This document shows, one piece after another, positions 12,395 to 53,832 of a stretch of 64,000 bases of DNA. Position 1 is the stretch's first letter; each line of letters opens with the position of its first letter. The DNA comes from Symsagittifera roscoffensis. Taxonomy: Eukaryota > Xenacoelomorpha > Acoela > Convolutidae. The notes beneath the pieces were generated by a model. The model was not told the DNA's origin. It was given only the letters and a program-made list of their open reading frames with translations, and searched no databases. The position numbers and the translations under genes are program-made. The DNA lies in the NCBI RefSeq assembly GCF_963678635.1, contig NC_087066.1, forward strand, positions 10,444,723-10,508,722, in the 5' to 3' direction.

Positions 12395-12776
12395 CATAAA
12401 ACTCCACTGTAGGTATTTTTCACTGGCATTATAACGATTGACGTTTGAATTATCTGAAGTGTTTTTTGGTCAAAAGATGATAAAAGTTAAGGTCTTTTAT
12501 GGTCCGTATGCTAATTTTCAAAATAATCGATAATTGTGAACATTTTTTCATTTGTAAAACTTTGCTGGTGGGGGAAAAAGGTAGAAGAGCCTATCTTTTG
12601 GCTCTTTTCTATTTACCAATCATCATAAAACTCGATATTTTGAGAAATGGGGGGAGTGGAAAAAAGTCCATCTTTTATCCATAAAACTCCACTGTAGGTC
12701 TTTTTTCACTGGCATTATAACGATTGACGTTCGAAATATCTGAAGTGTTTTTTGGTCAAAAGATTATCAAAGTTAA
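12395..12776 (+). repeat. local tandem duplication carrying MITE fragments
   Basis: The stretch 12395-12497 recurs at 12681-12776 with few changes. Between them, 12490-12606 repeats the type 1 right half plus the type 2 left end found at 12066-12175. A stretch of the MITE cluster was therefore duplicated in tandem, with an internal deletion in the second copy. Confidence 0.6.
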
Positions 12777-13157
12777 GAAAACACTAAAATTTAAGTCAAC
12801 AGATTAATAAAATTTTCAAAAACTTGAAAAAATCAGAAACTTTGATGTGTTTTGTTTTTGAAATCGCCATCAGCACGCAAAGCCTATACGCAATGACTAC
12901 CACTAGGCGTGATGTGAATTTGAAAAAAAAATCAATTTAGACTTGCAGCTTCTTTTTTAAATGTTTTCTGAGCATTATAAAGCGTTCAGAGATTTTAAAT
13001 TGTAGTTCAATTATCACAAATAGGCCAAAATAAATTACTATTGATGATTTGTATTTTGTGTAGGTTGACCCTGTACTTTGATTGACAGATGATGAAAAAC
13101 AGGGACCGGTAAATTTTCCGAAATGTAATCTTTATACTTTGTTGATTCTTGGAACTT
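12777..13157. other. intergenic, no gene or repeat seen
   Basis: AT-rich sequence with no ORF or structure I can support. Confidence 0.4.
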
Positions 13158-13258
13158 AGGCTCTTTTGCACTTCCCCACATTTGAATTCAGTTTTGAAAA
13201 ACTAATTTCTCTTTGTCTAACGTAAAGCAATTTTGCATGGTGAACAAATCAACTATTG
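13158..13258 (+). mobile_element. truncated type 2 MITE
   Basis: It starts GGCTCTTTTGCACTTCCCC and keeps the GCATGGTGAACAAA block, then breaks off into the 22-bp tandem array. Confidence 0.5.
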
Positions 13259-13318
13259 GAGACGAAAGTCAATGTAGGGATGGCGCGACTCAGAAAAAAC
13301 TATCGCGATCGAGATGGA

Positions 13319-13428
13319 GCTACATGGGTTACACAGAGGCGCAACATGGCTCGCGCAAATTCGCAGTTTGGGTCGTGCAGTAACGCAATATGGGTCGAGC
13401 AAAGTCGCAATAAGAGTTGCACATTTGA
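13319..13428. repeat. 22-bp degenerate tandem repeat, five units
   Basis: Five consecutive 22-base units start at 13319, 13341, 13363, 13385 and 13407, each beginning GC(A/T)A or GCAG and carrying a TGGGTCG-like centre. More diverged units may continue to about 13510. The sequence is rich in CG dinucleotides compared with its surroundings. Confidence 0.7.
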
Positions 13429-13747
13429 AGAAAAAAAAGATCGAGCAGATAAAAAAAATTGCGCAAAGTGACAAATTGGGTTGCGCAGAAAATTAACCTG
13501 GCTCACAAAGAATTCGCTATGTTTATCGCACGCTAGAGATATAAAAAACCATCTCGACCTATATAAAATCCTGAACTACGTTCATCTACTCTTGAAAAGA
13601 CATGGCATACAGTAAAATGACCTGTTTCGGCCTTTAATTGTTCAAAAACAAATAATCACAATTTCGATAACTTTACTTTTCTGAATCTTGTTCAACCAAA
13701 TAAGAAAAGATCATATTACTAAAAGTACTCAAAATGTCAAGATATTA

Positions 13748-13961
13748 GGCTCTTTTCCAGTTCCCCCTTTCAAAGTACCGAGTTTGATGTTTGTTTTATG
13801 TGTTATTACGGCTAAATACGCTGTAAAGTATGAAGAACAAATCTGTTCAAAATTATCGTTTGTTCACCACGCCAAATTTCATCGCTTTTTGACAACGTTA
13901 AATAGACTTTTCAAAGTTGAGTTTTAAAGGAGTGGAAACTGGAAAAAAAACCTGATATTTT
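13748..13961 (-). mobile_element. type 2 MITE, minus orientation
   Basis: Read on the minus strand it carries the type 2 interior (GCGTGGTGAACAAA block, AACGTTGTC). On the plus strand one end reads GGCTCTTTTCCAGTTCCCCC and the other GGAGTGGAAACTGG. The ends are degenerate and no clear TSD was found. Confidence 0.55.
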
Positions 13962-14039
13962 GCATAATTTTAAGACAAAGGATATGATCAAAAAAACAAA
14001 GAAATAAAACATGTATCTTGGTCGCGCCCTATCCGCCTT

Positions 14040-14790
14040 AGTCTGGAAAGTCACGCCGTCTCAGCGTTGGCCTTGAAATTTCCGCCGTCTCCTGCTAGGT
14101 CACAAACATCGCGCCGTGTCCACCTCGGTCGCGAAGATCACGAGGAATAGTTTCTTGGTCGCGCTGTCTCCTCCTTCGTCCAGAAAGTTGCACCGTCTCC
14201 GACTTGGTCCCAAAAGTCCTGTAGTACCCAACATGGTAGCGAAAAATGCAATAGGTTTTTTCTAGGTCGCTTCGTCTTCGCCTTGGTCTGGAAAGTCGCA
14301 CCGGCTCCGCCCTATCTGGAAAGTTGTGCTGTCACCGCCTTGGTCGCGAAAGTCGCGCCGTATCCATCTCGGTCGCGAAGGTTGCGAGAAACTTTTTCCT
14401 GGTTGCGCCGTCTCGGCCTTGGTCTGGAAAGTCGTACCGTCTCCGCATTGGTCTCGAAAATTGTATCGTACCCGCTTCCGTCACGAAAGTCGAGATGTAT
14501 TCATATCGGTAGCGAAGTTGCAAGAAATTGTTTCTTGTTTGCGGCGTCTCCGCCTTGGTCTCGAAAGTCGTGCCGTCTCAGCGTTAGTCTGGAATGTCGC
14601 GCAGTATTTGCCTTGGTTGCGATAGTCTGTAAGTTATCATTTTTGTTCGAGCCGCCCAGGCTGCTCGAGCCATTGCACTTTGAGTTGCGCTGTTTCTGAA
14701 ACGCGCCGCCTCCACCGCAATCGGTCGCGCTATTTTTTGAGTCGCGGTGGTCGTGCTGTCTCAACCTGGGTCGCGTAATTTTACTTTATT
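14040..14790. repeat. 29-bp tandem repeat with a higher-order pattern
   Basis: A CG-rich unit (consensus around GCCGTCTCCGCCTTGGTC plus GAAAGTC) recurs every 29 bases, for example at 14055, 14084, 14113, and at 14407, 14436, 14466. At about 14163, 14270, 14407 and 14543 a longer unit of about 50 bases with an extra TTTCTTGG insert appears, so units group into blocks of about 107-137 bases. The overlapping ORFs on both strands here follow from the repeat, not from genes. Confidence 0.75.
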
Positions 14791-14870
14791 GAAACTTGTT
14801 TGCCCCAATAAGAATAGATCATTTTGTTAGAAGTACCAGAAAACGTCATGATAGTTTTGCGTAATTTTTA

Positions 14871-15085
14871 TACGCCAAAGTCTGGAAATGGGAAACATTG
14901 GTCGCAAAAGTCTGGACATAGCAAATATGAGTCGCGTTTTTTGGCTCGCACCATCTATGTCTCCGTCGCGAATATCGCGACGGATCATCGTGATCGCGAA
15001 AGTTTGGACAAGCCTAAAATCGGTCTCGAAAGTCTGGACATCCCAAAAATTTGCCACAAAAGTCTGGACATGAGTCTAGGACCTG
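14871..15085. repeat. 30-bp tandem repeat (AAAGTCTGGACAT units)
   Basis: The motif AGT(C/T)TGGA recurs at 14879, 14909, 15001, 15031 and 15061, multiples of 30 apart with a 2-base slip in the middle. The units share GTCGCAAAAGTCTGG with the neighbouring 29-bp array, so the two are probably related. Confidence 0.7.
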
Positions 15086-15239
15086 GACCCGTGAACTGGG
15101 GGTTCGAGCTTTATCTGTTTGCTCGTACCTGTTTGATCTCTTTGACTTTGCTGCACTGATGCGGGATTAAACAAATAATTTCAAAAAGTAAAAAAAAAAA
15201 ACAATCGAATTCACTGATAAGAAGTTGATTATACAGCGG

Positions 15240-16060
15240 AGCTCCTCTCAGCCGTTTCTTTTGTATGATCCCAAAATGTCCGATTTAGGTTAGTAGTTTT
15301 TTTAAATGGTCAAAAAAACAAAAATTCTTTTCCTAAGACTATGACCAATAATCTAGGCATAGCCGTAATCCACGGGAGTTTTCCACAACCCGTTCTCTCC
15401 AATGAATCCAGAATGAAAAAAAAAATAAAAACTTGGGAAAAAATATAGTCTTAGCCGCTTATGCAAGAAAACCTCACTCAATCTGTTATTTCGATCAAAG
15501 CCAAAATTTTAGATTTGGGAGGGCAGTTTTCGAAAAAACTTGAAAACGTTTAAAAAAAACGGTCAAACAGTCAAATGTATGACTTTTCCAAATAAGATAA
15601 CTTTTTAGGTAAAATAATTGGACAAAACCGCTAACTCCCTGGACAAAAGCTTCCCATAACCCGCTCTCTCCCTAGATCCCAAAATCTTAGTTGTGGTCGG
15701 GTAGTTTTCGAGAAAAGTCAAAAAAAATTTTAAAAAAGGGTTGAAATTTTTTTTAGACTTTTCCGAGTGCCATAACTATTTGTGTGAACTTTTTTTGGGA
15801 GTATCCGCTTATTCAGGAAAGCTTCCCACAACCTTTTCTATCCCTTGAGTCCAAACTTTTGAGGAAATTCATAAAATATAAAAAAAAAAAAAATCAAAAT
15901 TTTGTCTTTTCGAGGGCCATACTTTTTTGTGTAAGAAAGATTGGGTGTAGCCGCTTAGGCAGGGAATTTCGCCTAACTTGTTCTACCTGTTTTAGAATTG
16001 GGTGGGCAGCTTTTGAGAAAACGAAAAAATCTTAAAAAGTGGGGTAAGAAAAGAGACTAG
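15240..16060. repeat. degenerate tandem repeat with roughly 176-bp period
   Basis: A block resembling GCCGCTTA-CAGGAAAGCTTCCCACAACC-TTCTCTCC recurs near 15360, 15452, 15628, 15804 and 15948. Each is followed by an A-rich tract and a TTTTCGAGAAAA-like stretch. Spacing is about 176 bases for two intervals and shorter for the others, so units have lost internal pieces. No coding. Confidence 0.55.
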
Positions 16061-18143
16061 GGGAGTATACAGGAACTTCCATTGGTACTACGTTTCTTAA
16101 AAATCGGTAGTTTAGTTTTTATAGAACATAATACCATACATTTTTATAATATCTGTTTCATCAAACAGGAATTGCTCATGAGCGCTTGAAAGTGGATGCT
16201 GGTTTTTAGTCTTTTAGATTTGTATACAATTTTTTTGTATCCATTTTAAAATTTTTTCTGGTACCTTGCTTTTCATAAAAGACTATATAGTGATTGATTT
16301 TAGACTCGACGAAGAAAATCGACCTACTCTTTGCAAGAACTAATTTGCAAGGGTGATAAAGTATTGGTGGATCAGATTCAAAACATGGATGTCACAAACA
16401 GATAAGAGTATATCCGACTAAGCACCAGACCAGTTCAAACCGCATGCAAATCAAAGCGACGCCCAATTTGCTGTTTTGCAAACAAAACAGCAGTCCAATT
16501 TTCTCCAGAAAACTCAGAAATCTATTTAAAGGACCATGGTCCTCATTATGAACACAACTATAGGCTCTAACTTGTTCATTATTCATATGGAGGAGCATGG
16601 TTTCTACAAGAGATACCAGAATATTCTAATTGTTAAGAATAATCATCCCGAGTCTAAAGTTTGTTCTCATCCAGAAATCAGATTTTTTTTCGAATTAAAT
16701 AAAAAAATAAATGCATCGTAATTTTTGTCGTCACGCAAAAATGTGTCGTTGAATTGGCTAAATGCGAAAAAAAGGTCGAAGAGTTCAGGTGATATGTCAA
16801 AGAATTGAGCTTTGCATTTCGCGCAAAAGCAAAAAGATCGAAGAAAATTGCTTTGTTGCAGATTGGACGACCGATCTTTTTCCAGCCTGCAGCGGAGACT
16901 AGTTACATTTTACAAAGTTTAGCCTCGTAGTTAAAGTCTTCCTGGTAGCGATCGCGTGTCAGAAAGGGGGAATAGCGACAAGCTCCTAGAATTGGGTCTA
17001 CCCGGATTAATTTGTATGCTTATACCACAAACTTTCATCATACAATTTCACACATAACCTTGAGGAAAAAAAGAATATTTCATAAATCAGAAATTTACAA
17101 TAAATTTGACTAACTGATGATCATGAAGCTTTCTGATCTTTCGAAAGCGATTTCAAACTTTGGATTAAAAATAAGCTTATTATACGGTTTTGTTATATCG
17201 CATAATGAAATTGCTTTCTAGCTTCAAAAATTTGTTTTTAAGATGTTTTTCTTGTATATTTAGAGCATTTTTATGATAGGCTTTTTTTAACGTTTGAAAA
17301 TTGTATCTGATATATTTTTCTTCAAATAAAACAATATCCCAAAAAAGAGGTACTGTTTATTGTCACGAAAACAAATCTATGCTCAAATGAACTGTTTCCA
17401 ACATTTTTTTTTTCAGTGATTACTTTGCGTAAAATTCATAAAATAAGATGACAAACCTCCAAATGGAACTTAGAGCTAACATTTTTGACTTACAAGAAAA
17501 CAGGCTTAGTTATAGAGTTTTCGCTTGTCATACAATTCCGTAATGTGTAAAAATGCTGATCAAGCCGTTTTCATTTTTTTGTGGAATTTTGTTTTACGCA
17601 GTTTTTACCAGAATACTTTGCAAAACAAATCCAAAGAAGGCTCTAAAATGTGTTTTGGGAGAGCTGGGAAAATAAATTTGACCGACCTAAACAGATAAGA
17701 AGTCGACAAAGTTTCTACAAATCACCCCTTCCAGGCTCAAAAGCTCATTCGTATGCCATCCAGCAGGCAAATGACCTTAAAAATTTATAACAAAGCATAC
17801 TTTTTCAGTATTTAAATGGAGCAGATATAATTTCCGTCGCCCTCTGACATCACTAGTGGGTTTTGGCATGGTGGGTTCTCACGTAGCAGAATACTCTGAC
17901 GTTCCTCAATATACCCGCACTAGCTCAAAATAGGAGCAGCGGAACAATGCTGAACAGCCTTCACTACTTGCTCATATCTATTTTAATTTATATTTTGATT
18001 TTGTTCATAGATTAAATCACATTTTCGGCTATCTCTTAAAAAAAATTGTGACCACCACCTGTGGCGAGACAACTATCTCCTTCCATTTATAGATTGGGAA
18101 AACTTACCATTTATCATAAAATTGTAATGGACATTGCCTGGAC
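16061..18143. other. intergenic, no gene seen
   Basis: Only short ORFs without motifs. A single CATACAATT-type block near 17532 resembles the motif of the TIR element at 33904-34842. No other structure was recognised. Confidence 0.4.
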
Positions 18144-18343
18144 NNNNNNNNNNNNNNNNNNNNNNNNNNNNNNNNNNNNNNNNNNNNNNNNNNNNNNNNN
18201 NNNNNNNNNNNNNNNNNNNNNNNNNNNNNNNNNNNNNNNNNNNNNNNNNNNNNNNNNNNNNNNNNNNNNNNNNNNNNNNNNNNNNNNNNNNNNNNNNNNN
18301 NNNNNNNNNNNNNNNNNNNNNNNNNNNNNNNNNNNNNNNNNNN
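18144..18343. other. assembly gap (200 N)
   Basis: Exactly 200 N bases, a conventional scaffold-gap placeholder; the true size is unknown. Confidence 0.99.
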
Positions 18344-19593
18344 GTTTGAATTAACACAGAGAATTAAATTTTTGCTTTGACCCTCAGATATCTAAGATAT
18401 TTTTTTGACGCTCAGAGTTTCGCTGGTCCATAGATAATTAACCCACTATCTCTTTTAATGAGGAAAAAATCAAAACGAGTAGCTTGTTTCTTGTTGATGG
18501 CTTTTCGAGAAGATGTTAATTGGTGACTCTTAAAAGCGTTGCACCCATCAAAATTTCGAGAGGACACCTATTCTGATGCGTTTTTTAAACTAACTTACAA
18601 GCTTATTTTATTCTCCGCACACTAATTTAAGAAATTCTCAACTTCTGTCTGCCCTTCTGAGCTCTTCGTGCGTGTTCGAATAATTTTGCATCTTCGGCTC
18701 ATAATTTAATCGTAAAGATTAGCTGTTCAGCTCAATTTTGTGTTTCAGGAGTGATAATTAGCATCTACTGCTTCTGTAGACAGGCCATGGTCAAAGCACC
18801 AATCATAATTCAAAAAGTTTTAAGGGCATATACTATTTTTTTTGAAATTCGAAATATGATTTTTTTTTTTACGAAAACCAAGTCAGTTTTTTTTGTTTCC
18901 ATGCGTTCATTACTTTTTTCTAACTGTAAGTTGGCTTTTTTTGTTTCAAACAAATCAAGCTGCTTGTAGTATAAACGTTCAAACTGTTTAATGCTCGTGT
19001 TTTACTAATTCGAGGCTTAAATCTTTTTTTTAATTCACTTTTTAGATTTGGTTGTCGTTTTTTAGAACTGATTTTTTCTCCACTGTGTTTTGAAAGCGCA
19101 ACTTTGCGTCAGTGTTAGTTCATCAAATCAACCGAATCTGTTAGCTTCATACGAGATTACAATAATAAAGACTCTTTAGCAGAAGTTTTTCAACACAGCG
19201 TGTTTCTCGAATTTTTTAACAAAGAAAATTAATTCAAACATAACTTGGCCTTTCACTATCCAATTTGTCAAGTTGCATCTGAACCTTTGTTTCTCAAATA
19301 GCGATGTTTTTTATGCTTGCGATTAGCCAGGGTTATCAAACTGGAATATAGAATTTTTTGTGATAGCAACTAGTTTAACAGAATCAGTTGAATCTTTTGA
19401 TAGCTTGCTTTATTAGTGAAGTTTATTTTCATGAAAATTTGGGCCAAGCAGTGTGATGTTTAAGAGCGCGGTTATATCGCGAAAAATCAAACGTTTCAAT
19501 CCGATATATAGCCAGTTTTTTTAAGAGTCGATGAACGTAGTTAAGGTATTTTAATAGGTCGCGATTATTTTTTTTTACAGGAGGTCTTTAAAA
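18344..19593. other. intergenic, no gene seen
   Basis: AT-rich with T-runs; no ORF or repeat I can support. Confidence 0.4.
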
Positions 19594-19810
19594 ATTATTC
19601 TGCTCTATTTCCTTCCCCCACCTCAGACGAGCATAATGCAAGGGCGTAACGTATAGTTTTGCAAGGTTCCTTTTAAGGACCAAAGGTGTTCGTCTTTGCC
19701 TACCAAGTCCGTATGTCAGTTTTCATTCCCGTCGAAACATGTGAACAAATTTTTACTTGAAAAAATATGCAGGTTGGTGAGGGGAGGGGGAATCATTTAT
19801 TTAGGCTCTA
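19594..19810 (+). mobile_element. diverged type 1 hAT-like MITE
   Basis: CTTCCCCCACCTCAGA at the left, the GTTTTGCAAGGTTCC-TTT-AAGGACCAAA interior and a right end GGTTGGTGAGGGGAGGGGG match the element at 11006-11207, some 8 kb away. The outer TIR bases are lost. Confidence 0.55.
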
Positions 19811-20150
19811 ATTTAAGTTTTTTGCGGAGTAACATATGATTTTTTTTCCGTTGCGATAAGTAGGGGTATTGTAATTGATTGACTTTACTAGCTCGATTTG
19901 TGAAAGTTTATTTATTTCATTATTTTTCTCATTTTTTTTTCCTTTTCTTTCATAGAGCATATGATGTAAGCTGATTCTATTTAATGGTGGATCTGGAAGT
20001 CATCTAGGATTTTGGCTTGACTTTCATTGGGAACGTGGTCGTGATCTTCATTTTGTTGGTTTATAGTGAGTGTTTTTATGCAAACCATTGCCTGTAGGTC
20101 TCAATAAGTCTAGGAAACTCAGCTTTCTCGTGAGCCGCGAAGAATTCTCT

Positions 20151-20547
20151 GCGCCGAGGAAGAAATTTGAAAAAACAGGCCAAAAAAGATGTTTCTAAGG
20201 CACTTTTTGGAAAATTTTCTGGCGCGTGCTCGCGATTAGCATATAATGTCGCCAAAGGCGTCAAATTAGTATATATTGGCGCCAAAGGCACCTTTGTAAT
20301 AACTTTAGGGTCGGCAGGGGTCAAATTCCTGAAGAGAAGGCATCCCAAAAGAAAATTGAGGACGCCGTTTTTTCAGAAATTCGACCACTGCCGACCCTAA
20401 AGTTTTTACAAAGGTGCATTTGGCGCCAATATATACCAACTTTGAGGAGCGCGCACCAAAAAAATGCAATTTTTTTGTCAAAAGTTTCCAAAAAGTGCCT
20501 AGCAACACCTTTTTTGGCCTGTTTTTTCAAATTTCTTCCTACGGCGC
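20151..20547. mobile_element. 397-bp foldback (palindromic) element
   Basis: The two arms (about 20151-20340 and 20358-20547) are inverted copies. GCGCCG-AGGAAGAAATTTG on the left answers CAAATTTCTTCCTACGGCGC on the right. Inside, TATATTGGCGCC and TTTAGGGTCGGCAG occur in both arms. Mismatches are scattered and the centre has only a short spacer. Single diverged arms of the same family occur at about 23440-23620 and, inverted, at 53240-53520. There is no protein-coding content. The transposition mechanism is unknown. Confidence 0.8.
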
Positions 20548-21979
20548 AAAAAAGTATGGTCAAAAACGAAATCTTTATTCTAAATTGAGGGATCTCAGTA
20601 AAAAATTTTGGTCGACATAAAAAAGGTCGACAAAATTTTCGAATTTTTTTTTAAAATCCACCCCCCTCTAGAAAATCCTAGATCCGCTACTGCCCCTACA
20701 CATGCATGTTTCACACCTTCTTCGAAGTTTGGAACCAAAATCAAAAATTGCGTACTGAATTTTCCTTTTCAAAAAATGTTTTGGGGTACAGCTATTTTTG
20801 CCACAGCTAAACCTTGAATTTTTATTACTTTTTATAAAAACTCTAGAAACACTGTTATCGATTTGCTAAGCTTACGTTGTATCATAGAATAGCGAAAATT
20901 TGCAGCTTATGCAAATTGATAGCGGATTTTGCGCGGCTTTATCGTCTGAATTTACTGAAAAAGGAAAAATATAAGTAAATTTTCAGATTGAAAAAGGTGG
21001 AAACCTACATGGACTGAAATGTCATCCTACAAAATTTTTTGCTTGTCATTGTTGGTTGCTATTGTTTACTCTTAAGCCATTCTGACAACTCATCAAACTA
21101 TCTCTGCGCAGAGAAAAAGGGAAGATTGATGACTATGGTGGAATTGAGTTGATTTGAGAACCATTGAAAGTCGAATTTGAAAGGTCATTTATTGTCTTTT
21201 GTGTTTTGGTTGCATTAGTTTGATGGAAAAGAGGCCGCCTACGCCAATTACTGTATTTTCAAAAGACCTCCTGAAGTTTTGCCATCAGAAACTAAAATTG
21301 AACCAACAAATGTCTTGTGCAGGCTATTATAACTACGCAAAATGTCAGCGATATGTAATTTATGCCGATCGATTGGCTTTTTTTCTGCTTGAGACAAAAA
21401 AATACCCATTCATTAAACGTTTCCTGCTCCCCTGAGAAGATTAATCGAGTGGCAATGCAAACAAATCCTACTTTCACTGACAAAAGCACAGTGAATATAA
21501 CCGTTTTTTGTGAGCGCCAATTGATAGAAAAAACTCTTCAAACAGGAAAAAGATTGCAGCTAAAACTGCGAAAGAAATCAAACCAATTTTCAGTAGTTTT
21601 TCATCGAATTCATTAAATTTTTTCACTCAAACGTACATACAATGGACTATTTTTCTTTACGAATTGCAATGCAGCAGATAGGTAGGTAGATAAAACTATT
21701 CAATTGTACAAATAATGAAATGTAATTTAAGGATTTACGCATTCTAAGGTCAATCGATTCAGGATTGTTTAATGGAGAGTCAAACTGAGTCAAATTGTTC
21801 TTTTTCAGTCGGCGATAAATTGTGCTGATAAAATTTTCAATAAAACACGTCATTGCTTTTTTGCTAAAAGAAAAAGCTATTTCTAGTTCATTTTTCTAAA
21901 TCGTTGCTATTGTGGTCTTTGGTCAAGTTCACACAAAAGACAAGGCATTAAAATGAGAATGAAAAAGCGCCAAATTTCA
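20548..21979. other. intergenic, no gene seen
   Basis: Short motif-free ORFs only. The right-hand part may hold the 3' untranslated end of the CaMKI transcript. Confidence 0.4.
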
Positions 21980-21985
21980 TTTATT
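21980..21985 (-). terminator. candidate poly(A) signal of the CaMKI gene
   Basis: AATAAA on the minus strand, about 190 bases after the CaMKI stop codon. It is the first canonical hexamer I see there. Use is inferred. Confidence 0.4.
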
Positions 21986-22172
21986 TTCCCTGCGTGTTTG
22001 CAAGACAAAAAACCGAATAAATTGAAAAGGCTAAAAAAACGTAATAAATGGTTCATTGAACGCAAGTTGAGACTGCGCTTTTGAGGCAAATCGAAGATTG
22101 TTATACCGATTGACCAAAGGTGACCTTTGCATGAACTTAATAAGCACAGTTAATTTGAGAAACAATATCAGT

Positions 22173-53790
<31,618 letters not shown>

Positions 53791-53832
53791 CTCTAACTTC
53801 CGAACAATAATCTCCTCCCAAAAAGAGCGATT

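Noticed and set aside
13256-15159. Overlapping ORFs on both strands in the 13-15 kb region
   Set aside because: They come from CG-rich tandem repeats with few stop codons; several frames are open at once and none has a domain.
18061-18357. ORFs spanning the N gap
   Set aside because: They are translations of undetermined bases.
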